Shown here: positions 5,247 to 10,528 of the stretch, one piece after another
How positions within the stretch are numbered: the stretch's first letter is position 1
Layout: each line of letters starts with the position of its first letter
DNA from: NS-11 sp036505795
GTDB taxonomy: Bacteria > Nitrospirota > Nitrospiria > Nitrospirales > NS-4
DNA: 10,528 nucleotides
Assembly: GCA_036505795.1 (NCBI GenBank)
Contig: DASXSU010000121.1
Location: forward strand, 1 to 10,528
Direction: 5' to 3'
Notes under the pieces: model-generated
The model's input: the letters and a program-made list of their open reading frames with translations, nothing else
What the model was told of the DNA's origin: nothing
Databases searched by the model: none
Program-made: the position numbers and the translations under genes

Positions 5247-6452
5247 GTGTTGGATTTCTTAACATCCAAATTTTTTCTTATCTTTCGTTTGGTACTGGCT
5301 GCAGTGCTGGCCGCCGCGGCTGCCTTGGTGTTTGTGCCCGCTCCGACACATCTACTTTGGATAGTGACGCTCGGGGTGACGGAATGGGGGCATTGGCTCA
5401 CCCTGTTCGCATTTGCGCTCTTGATGCTGGGGGGCTTCGGGCTTTCCCGCAGTGGCATGCCTTCCGTCGCGGGGTTGGCCGGGGGGCTGCTCTGCCTTCT
5501 TGCCGCATTTCTTACAATGACTCCGACTTTGCGAGCAATACCAATCGCTCGTGACCTGCCAGCCCAGCTGGACGTAGCCTTCGGAAAGCCCGGAATGAGT
5601 GCGAATGATTCCACCGGCAAAACACCGCTTGTGTTCACCGACCTCTTCAAGGGCGTGACCCTTCCGGCGATCCAATCTACCACTATCGCGTACGGCAAGG
5701 TGGGAGGCCAGGATCTGAATCTGGATATGTATAAACCGCCCACAAGCGGCGGCGGCCCGAAGCAAGGTCCAGGCGTCCTTGTCATTCATGGCGGAGGCTG
5801 GCAGAGCGACGATAGCCAGGAATTAGCGACGCTCAATCGCTATCTTGCAGGCCGGGGTTATCTCGTTGCGGCGATAAACTATCGCCTGGCGCCTCAACAC
5901 AAGTTTCCTGCCGCCCTCGAGGACGTCAGGCAGGCCATCAACTATTTGAAAACCCACGCGGCTGACTTAGGGCTCGATGCAAACCGGCTGGTGCTGCTCG
6001 GAAGATCGGCCGGCGGACAGTTGGCAATGCTCGCAGGCTATAACCCAGTCGATCCTGCGATCCGCGGCGTCATTGCCTTCTACGCCCCGCCAGATCTGCG
6101 TTTCAGCTACACATTTCCGGCAAACCCTGCAGTGCTTGATTCTCGCGGGCTGTTGGAGGCCTATCTGGGATCCGATCCTGATCACATCCCCAATACCTAC
6201 TTGGCGGCCTCGCCATTTTACTTTGTGGGATCGGCGACGCCTCCCACACTTCTGATCCATGGTGTACGGGACGAGTTGGTAGCGTTTGCGCAAAGCGAAC
6301 GTCTCACAGCTCGATTGGCCGCGAATGGGCGGCGGCAGTTTCTCCTCGAAATGCCCTGGGCGACGCACGCCTGTGATATTAACTTCAGCGGCCCATGCGG
6401 CCAACTCAGCACGTACGCCATTGAGCGATTTCTCGCCGCCGTGACGAAGTAG
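5247..6452 (+). CDS. Membrane-tethered alpha/beta hydrolase (HSL / BD-FAE-type esterase)
   Basis: The product, about 401 residues, joins three predicted membrane segments (about 9-30, 48-66 and 72-91) to an alpha/beta hydrolase domain from about 150 to the end. The esterase features are all present: oxyanion motif His181-Gly-Gly-Gly-Trp185, nucleophile Ser254 in GRSAGG, acid Asp342 in GVRDE, and catalytic His374 in ATHACD. YRLAPQHKFPAALEDV is typical of carboxylesterases of the hormone-sensitive-lipase and BD-FAE groups. The substrate is unknown. An odd number of membrane segments with a cytoplasmic N-terminus would place the catalytic domain outside the inner membrane. The start is uncertain: GAAGGG at 5237-5242 fits GTG 5247 or TTG 5250, while GTG 5184 gives a longer form without a ribosome site. 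It diverges from the globin gene with about 80 bases between them. Confidence 0.85.
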   Translation: MLDFLTSKFFLIFRLVLAAVLAAAAALVFVPAPTHLLWIVTLGVTEWGHWLTLFAFALLMLGGFGLSRSGMPSVAGLAGGLLCLLAAFLTMTPTLRAIPIARDLPAQLDVAFGKPGMSANDSTGKTPLVFTDLFKGVTLPAIQSTTIAYGKVGGQDLNLDMYKPPTSGGGPKQGPGVLVIHGGGWQSDDSQELATLNRYLAGRGYLVAAINYRLAPQHKFPAALEDVRQAINYLKTHAADLGLDANRLVLLGRSAGGQLAMLAGYNPVDPAIRGVIAFYAPPDLRFSYTFPANPAVLDSRGLLEAYLGSDPDHIPNTYLAASPFYFVGSATPPTLLIHGVRDELVAFAQSERLTARLAANGRRQFLLEMPWATHACDINFSGPCGQLSTYAIERFLAAVTK

Positions 6453-6505
6453 TGTACCGGCCGGGTTGTACGAGCTGTAGTCTTAGACAGTAGAGTGACG
6501 CGGCG

Positions 6506-7444
6506 CTAACGAGTGATGGCCGGTGGTTCCGGCTTGCGGCCAATCACGTTCATAGCAAGCGCGATCATCGAGCCCACATCCGAGACGCTGGCCGGTAGGA
6601 CAAGCGTATTGCTGGCCTTTGCAAGTTCTCCGAATTTCCCGATGTACTGTTCCGCGACCCGAAGCTGTACCGCCTCAAAGCCGCCCTGGACCTGAATGGA
6701 CTCCGCCACCTTGCGAATGCCCTCGGCGGTGGCACCGGCAATGGCGAGAATCGCCGACGCCGCGCCTTCCGCCTCATTGATTTGCTGCTGCTTCTTCGCC
6801 TCGGAGGCTTTAATGACCCTTTGTTTTTGGCCTTCCGCCTCGTTGATCGCGGCATCCCGATCGCCTTCGGAGGTCAGGATCACGGCACGCTTTTCACGTT
6901 CGGCCCGCATCTGTTTTTCCATGGCCGCCAGGATATCTTTTGGTGGCGTGATATTTCTGATTTCATAGCGCAGCACTTTGACTCCCCACGGATCCGAGGC
7001 CTTGTCCAATTCGGTCACGACCTGCGTATTGATATTACTGCGCATTTCAAATGTACGGTCCAGCTCGATTTTCCCAATCTCACTTCGCAGGGTCGTTTGT
7101 GCCAGCTGGGTGATCGCGAAGCGGTAGTCCGAGATACCGTAGGAGGCACGCTCCGGGTTAAGGACTTTAAGGTACAGAATGCCGTCCACTGAAACCTGCA
7201 CGTTATCCCGCGTGATGCAAATCTGCTCCGGGATGTCCATCGCATCTTCCTTGAGCGAATGCCGGTAGCGAATCACGTCCAAAAACGGGACAAGCAGATG
7301 GAAGCCGGCGCCGAGAGTCGAGGAATAGCGGCCAAGTCGCTCGACGACGTAGGCGCTCTGCTGTGGTACGACGACGGCGGTTTTAGCGATCGTGATGATG
7401 ACCAGAAACGCCAGGACCAGTGCGGCAATCATTCCACCCGACAT
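6506..7444 (-). CDS. qmcA: SPFH/Band 7 membrane protein, QmcA/paraslipin type
   Basis: The 312-residue protein has one N-terminal membrane anchor (about 4-24), a Band 7/SPFH domain (about 25-185) and an Ala/Glu/Lys/Gln-rich coiled coil (about 185-245). It ends in a conserved tail with VAEQYIGKFGELAK. Stretches such as VVERLGRYSSTLGAGFHLLVPF and DPWGVKVLRYEIRNITPP match E. coli QmcA and stomatin-like proteins closely. Such proteins oligomerise into large membrane rings or cages that organise microdomains and can influence membrane proteases. AAAGGAG lies seven bases before ATG 7444, fixing the start. It sits 12 bases after nfeD, a pairing conserved across bacteria. The symbol is given by resemblance to E. 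coli QmcA; other paralogues cannot be excluded. Confidence 0.9.
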   Translation of the reverse strand: MSGGMIAALVLAFLVIITIAKTAVVVPQQSAYVVERLGRYSSTLGAGFHLLVPFLDVIRYRHSLKEDAMDIPEQICITRDNVQVSVDGILYLKVLNPERASYGISDYRFAITQLAQTTLRSEIGKIELDRTFEMRSNINTQVVTELDKASDPWGVKVLRYEIRNITPPKDILAAMEKQMRAEREKRAVILTSEGDRDAAINEAEGQKQRVIKASEAKKQQQINEAEGAASAILAIAGATAEGIRKVAESIQVQGGFEAVQLRVAEQYIGKFGELAKASNTLVLPASVSDVGSMIALAMNVIGRKPEPPAITR

Positions 7445-7456
7445 GTGCTGCTCCTT

Positions 7457-7891
7457 TTATTCAGCTGTGATCCACAGAGTCAGGCCCTCAACGCGGACCA
7501 CGCGGCTCCGTTGTCCCATGGTCAGCGAGCTGTCTCCGCCGTTGCGCGCGGTCCATGTCGTACCGTGAAGCTCGGCTTTGCCGGTGCTGCCGGCGGGCAG
7601 GTCTTCCAAAGGGATGGCGATCTCTCCGATCAAACTGTCTACGAGGTATTGGGCGCGCTCTTTGTATTTGAAGCGGGCAAGCAAGGGCCCACGAAAAAAT
7701 AACAGTGCGATGACCGAAAGGGCTGAAAACAAGACCCATTGCAACCAAACCGCCTCGGTGAGGCCAAGTGCGACCAGTGTTCCGACGCACAGCGCCCCCA
7801 GTCCGAAAAACATGAGATAAAACCCGCTGGGCACGAGCAGTTCCAACGCCGGCAACGCTAAGCCCAACAAGATCCAGTACCACCACGGCAT
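7457..7891 (-). CDS. nfeD: NfeD-family membrane protein, short form
   Basis: The short NfeD protein, about 144 residues, has two or three hydrophobic segments in residues 1-70, including WYWILLGLALPALELLVPSG. The ALELL-P-SG stretch with a buried Glu is typical of NfeD membrane domains. A C-terminal OB fold follows (about 85-144, from IGEIAIPLEDLPAGSTGKAEL to the VRVEGLTLWI strand). It lacks the N-terminal ClpP-like serine protease domain of long NfeD proteins. It is the partner of the SPFH protein encoded 12 bases downstream, presumably on one transcript. GGTGAG centred about 13 bases before ATG 7891 could be its ribosome site, lying within the palindrome at 7899-7910; GTG 7903 is an alternative start four codons upstream. 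Confidence 0.9.
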   Translation of the reverse strand: MPWWYWILLGLALPALELLVPSGFYLMFFGLGALCVGTLVALGLTEAVWLQWVLFSALSVIALLFFRGPLLARFKYKERAQYLVDSLIGEIAIPLEDLPAGSTGKAELHGTTWTARNGGDSSLTMGQRSRVVRVEGLTLWITAE

Positions 7892-7898
7892 AGGCTGT

Positions 7899-7910
7899 CT
7901 CACCGGTGAG
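7899..7910. promoter_or_regulatory. 12-bp perfect palindrome at the nfeD start point
   Basis: CTCACCGGTGAG is self-complementary. It covers the predicted transcription start of nfeD (about 7909) and supplies the GGTGAG that may act as its ribosome site. This position suits an operator or a small leader hairpin. No regulator is identified. Confidence 0.45.
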
Positions 7911-7915
7911 GGTCA

Positions 7916-7944
7916 AGTTTAGGGTGTTCTTCCAATGACGTCAA
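7916..7944 (-). promoter_or_regulatory. Sigma70-like promoter of the nfeD-SPFH operon
   Basis: On the minus strand TTGACG (7944-7939, 5 of 6) and TAAACT (7921-7916, 4 of 6) are separated by exactly 17 bases. The predicted start is near 7909, giving a leader of about 18 bases to ATG 7891. The -35 box overlaps an 8-bp palindrome, TGACGTCA, at 7936-7943. Confidence 0.6.
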
Positions 7945-8087
7945 GAATAGGCGCGGCTCTGTCGTAGCCGGAGACAGCCATGTTGTCGCAGGGATGCGAG
8001 GTCATGGCGACCAGTTGATCGCGCTGCGAGGGCTCGAATCACATAAAATCTCAACATAGTGCGGTCAGGTGTCGATTTTTGTATATG

Positions 8088-8115
8088 GCGGTGAAAGGAT
8101 TGGTATGGTCACCGC
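8088..8115 (+). repeat. 7-bp inverted repeat upstream of the DUF4139 gene
   Basis: GCGGTGA (8088-8094) and TCACCGC (8109-8115) are perfect complements around 14 bases. They end 52 bases before ATG 8168. The repeat could be an operator or a leader hairpin. I found no convincing promoter for the gene; TAAAAT at 8044-8049 is the best -10-like box but lacks a -35 at the right distance. Confidence 0.4.
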
Positions 8116-8167
8116 ATGTTAGGGGGTGAAGAGGGTCACACACTTTACCTTGACCGAAAGGACATCT

Positions 8168-10267
8168 ATGAAACAGCTGCGTCGGATTGTTCTCTTTTTC
8201 GTGATGGTTGCAATCATCTCTGCCGGCGCCGTATCCAAGTGCCTTGCGGCGAGTACCTCACCTCCTCCCGCCGTTCCGAACATCCCGGTGCGACATGTCG
8301 TGCTGTTCAGTAGTGGCGTGGGCTATTTTGAGCATGCCGGAACCATCGCGGGGAATGTCAATACCGAGTTGCGGTTCAAAACGAATCAGATCAATGACAT
8401 TCTCAAATCCCTGGTGTTGGAAGATTATGCGGGAACGGTCAGCGCAGTGGTGTATCCCTCCCAAGATCCCTTGTCCAAGACGCTGCGAAGCTTTCAGGTC
8501 AACATCACCGGCAATCCGACCTTGGCCGAACTGCTCATTCAACTTCGCGGCGCGAGATTGACGGTGACATCGCTGGGCGAACGGATCGCAGGAACCATCC
8601 TCGGAGTCGAACGAAAGCAAAAACCGGTCGGGGAAAAAGCTCAACCTATCGACGTGTGGGTGCTCAATCTGATCTCAGGCGCCAGCATTCGAGCCGTTGG
8701 GCTGGATGACGTGCAGAACATCGAATTAGAGGACGTGCAGCTGCAGGAGGAATTGAACAAGGCCTTATTGGCCGTCACGCAGGCCAGAGATCAGGACAAA
8801 AAACCGGTGTCCATTAATTTTCGGGGCGCGGGCGAGCGGCAGGTGCGATTAGGATACGTCGTGGAGACACCCGTCTGGAAGACCAGTTATCGGCTGATTC
8901 TGCCGCGCGCCGGTGAAAAGCCCAAGTTGCAGGGATGGGCGATTCTGGAAAACCAGACCGACAGCGACTGGAACAATATCAGCCTGTCACTCGTCAGCGG
9001 TCGGCCGATTTCATTCATTGCGGAGTTATATCAACCGCTGTATGTTCCACGCCCGGTGGTGCAACCTGAGCTGTTTGCAAGCCTGCGTCCGCAGACCTAT
9101 GATGCCGGTCTGGATAAGGATCAGCCGGCCGAACAGTTTGCCGAAAATAAAGAGAAACAACGCAAGATCGAGGCTCTCAGAAGGGCGCCAAGCTCCGCAG
9201 CAAAAATTCTAGGCCGGCTCGAGGCCTCCCAGGAGGAATCGGTCGCCGGAAATCCGCCCTTGCGGGGTATCGATGCGGCCGCGGGAATTGCATCCGTCGC
9301 CTCAGCGGGCAAGATGGGCGAGCTGTTCCAATACACGATTGCGAATGTCTCACTTCCCCGGCAACGGTCCGCGATGTTGCCGATCGTCACCGACGAGATC
9401 GAGGCGGACCGGGTGAGCATCTACAATCAGAGCGTGTTGCCTAAGAACCCTCTGTATGGCGCGCTGATCAAGAACATGACCGGCAAGCACCTCTTACAAG
9501 GCCCGATCACGGTGATGGACGACCATAGCTATGCGGGAGACGCGCAAATTGACAATCTTCCTCCCGGCCAAGAGCGGTTGATCAGCTATGGGATCGACTT
9601 GGAACTCCGCGTAAACGCCGCGAACCGCCGGCAGCACAGCGCCATTCAGACCGGTCGCCTGGTGAAAGGCGTGTTGCAGCTCACGCGCAAGCAGGCCGTC
9701 ACGCAGGAATATTTTCTTGAGAACAAATCCCAACAGACGAAGAATGTGATCGTTGAACATGCTTTTCAAAGCGGCTGGAAGCTGGTCGATAGCCCGAAAC
9801 CGGTGGAAACGACGGAATCCCTGTACCGTTTCCGGGATTCAATTCCGGCCGGAAAAAGCCGCACGCTGACTGTGAATGAAGAGACCGTGCAAGGCGAAAC
9901 CATTGCGGTCCTTCCGGCCGATCTCGGCCAACTCGAGGCCTATAGTCGAAGCGGGGAGATCCCGGCCGCCGTGCGTGAGGCCCTGATCAAGACGATGGGA
10001 CTAAAAAGCGCGCTGCTGTACAGCCAGCGGCAGATCCAGCAGAAGCAAAAGGAATTGTCGGAGATTTCCCAGGAGCAAAAACGAATCCGAGACAATATGA
10101 ACACGGTTGTGCAGAATAGTCAGTATTATACTCGCTTGCTCGGCAAGCTGAACGATCAGGAAAGCCGGATTGAAAAGCTGCAGAGCGAGATGGAACGGTG
10201 GCAGCGCATCCAGGACCAACAGCGAAAGGACCTCGAAACCTATCTGATGAGCACGACGGTGGGTTGA
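8168..10267 (+). CDS. Exported DUF4139 domain protein
   Basis: The product has 699 residues. A Sec signal peptide (about 1-28, ending CLAA) precedes a mature protein that begins with a Pro-rich stretch. The N-terminal domain starts near Pro40 (HVVLFSSGVGYFEHAG, then INDILKSLVLED), a form typical of bacterial DUF4139 proteins. The DUF4139 region covers roughly 230-610, with GYVVETPVWKTSYRL, the WAILENQTDSDW strand and later LYRFRDSIPAG. A C-terminal coiled coil covers about 613-690, rich in Gln, Glu, Lys and Arg. The biochemical function of the family is unknown; the fold looks like a periplasmic beta-rich scaffold. ATG 8168 is chosen because AAAGGA lies five bases upstream and the signal peptide follows; GTG 8126 would bury the signal. 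Cys25 is not a lipobox, since Lys precedes it. Confidence 0.9.
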   Translation: MKQLRRIVLFFVMVAIISAGAVSKCLAASTSPPPAVPNIPVRHVVLFSSGVGYFEHAGTIAGNVNTELRFKTNQINDILKSLVLEDYAGTVSAVVYPSQDPLSKTLRSFQVNITGNPTLAELLIQLRGARLTVTSLGERIAGTILGVERKQKPVGEKAQPIDVWVLNLISGASIRAVGLDDVQNIELEDVQLQEELNKALLAVTQARDQDKKPVSINFRGAGERQVRLGYVVETPVWKTSYRLILPRAGEKPKLQGWAILENQTDSDWNNISLSLVSGRPISFIAELYQPLYVPRPVVQPELFASLRPQTYDAGLDKDQPAEQFAENKEKQRKIEALRRAPSSAAKILGRLEASQEESVAGNPPLRGIDAAAGIASVASAGKMGELFQYTIANVSLPRQRSAMLPIVTDEIEADRVSIYNQSVLPKNPLYGALIKNMTGKHLLQGPITVMDDHSYAGDAQIDNLPPGQERLISYGIDLELRVNAANRRQHSAIQTGRLVKGVLQLTRKQAVTQEYFLENKSQQTKNVIVEHAFQSGWKLVDSPKPVETTESLYRFRDSIPAGKSRTLTVNEETVQGETIAVLPADLGQLEAYSRSGEIPAAVREALIKTMGLKSALLYSQRQIQQKQKELSEISQEQKRIRDNMNTVVQNSQYYTRLLGKLNDQESRIEKLQSEMERWQRIQDQQRKDLETYLMSTTVG

Positions 10268-10290
10268 CCGGCAGACGCAACGACTAGGTA

Positions 10291-10320
10291 CTGAAATGCC
10301 GGCCGGCAGGCTATTATAAT
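10291..10320 (+). promoter_or_regulatory. Promoter with consensus -10 and palindrome in the spacer
   Basis: CTGAAA (10291-10296, 4 of 6) and a perfect TATAAT (10315-10320) are 18 bases apart. The 12-bp perfect palindrome TGCCGGCCGGCA fills 10297-10308, inside the spacer, where a bound protein would block polymerase. The predicted start is near 10327, just ahead of the ribosome site of the next gene. Confidence 0.55.
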
Positions 10321-10340
10321 GATATCCGGGAGGAACCACG

Positions 10341-10528
10341 GTGAAAATCGAATACTTGCAAAGAGATCTTCTCATGGGAACAGGCGTACTGCTTGCCGTA
10401 CTGACGCTCGCAGCGGACGCTTACGGTGCCGCCGTGCAACCTGCATGTTGCGAAGGAACCGCCTTAGGCGTCAAGCGGGCTGAAGGGGAGAGACCCCAGG
10501 AAGACCCCATCGGCATCTATTTTCTTTC
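10341..10528 (+). CDS. Exported protein, 5' part only (runs off the window)
   Basis: GTG 10341 is preceded by GGGAGGA at 10328-10334, six bases away, an excellent ribosome site. The 62 visible codons start with a basic-then-hydrophobic signal sequence (about 1-30, core MGTGVLLAVLTLAADAYG, probable cleavage near AYGA-A). The mature start has an adjacent Cys pair (QPACCEG), followed by a charged, Pro/Glu-rich stretch. It is open to the end of the window. The family cannot be recognised from this much. The Cys pair is not in a lipobox, as Pro-Ala precedes it well after the hydrophobic core. It has its own promoter and so is separate from the DUF4139 gene. Confidence 0.75.
   Translation, partial: MKIEYLQRDLLMGTGVLLAVLTLAADAYGAAVQPACCEGTALGVKRAEGERPQEDPIGIYFL

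Noticed and set aside
5231..5785. 184-codon minus-strand frame
   Set aside because: It lies opposite the esterase gene, which has intact catalytic motifs; the antisense frame shows no recognisable domain.
6453..6505. Terminator between the esterase and SPFH genes
   Set aside because: Only short GTAC and CCGG palindromes are present, without a good stem or T tract on either strand.
8020..8045. tRNA-like T-arm (GGCTCGAATC)
   Set aside because: The TTC of the T loop is missing and no acceptor, D or anticodon stem can be folded around it.

Overview
This window reads as a GC-rich Gram-negative chromosomal segment. It carries two lipoprotein signals, an OmpA-type peptidoglycan-binding lipoprotein, several Sec signal peptides, and an scpA-scpB condensin pair. 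The overall protein style suggests Nitrospirota (Nitrospira-like), but that is an inference from family resemblance and no marker gene here proves it. There are no rRNA or tRNA genes, no CRISPR array and no recognisable transposase.

Layout. Positions 1-197 hold a very G-rich, non-coding-looking stretch with repeated GGCGGGTG units, downstream of a small minus-strand ORF (198-392) with Cys/His pairs. A plus-strand OmpA-family lipoprotein gene (569-1396) follows with its own sigma70-like promoter. Next is an exported, C-terminally membrane-anchored protein built from about fifteen 11-residue Phe-rich repeats (1582-2682). A 67-residue ribbon-helix-helix-like gene (2787-2990), possibly leaderless and preceded by direct repeats, sits just ahead of the scpA-scpB operon (3114-4624). 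That operon ends at a strong hairpin shared with the convergent truncated-haemoglobin lipoprotein gene (4690-5163, minus). Divergent from it is a three-TM membrane-tethered alpha/beta hydrolase (5247-6452). Convergent to that is an NfeD / SPFH (QmcA-like) pair on the minus strand (6506-7891), with a good promoter and a 12-bp palindrome at its predicted start point. Divergent from nfeD is a 699-residue exported DUF4139 protein (8168-10267). The window closes on the 5' part of another exported protein (10341 to beyond the end), whose promoter carries a perfect palindrome in its spacer.

How the genes relate. ScpA and ScpB form the kleisin and winged-helix subunits of the SMC chromosome-organising complex. 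NfeD and the SPFH protein form the well-known membrane microdomain pair. Most of the rest act at the envelope: two lipoproteins, three signal-peptide proteins and one membrane esterase. I see ordinary cell-envelope and housekeeping genes rather than a clear new system. The features most worth following are the 11-residue-repeat tail-anchored protein, the RHH gene beside scpAB, the apolar distal pocket of the lipoprotein globin, and the palindromes placed exactly at predicted promoters.
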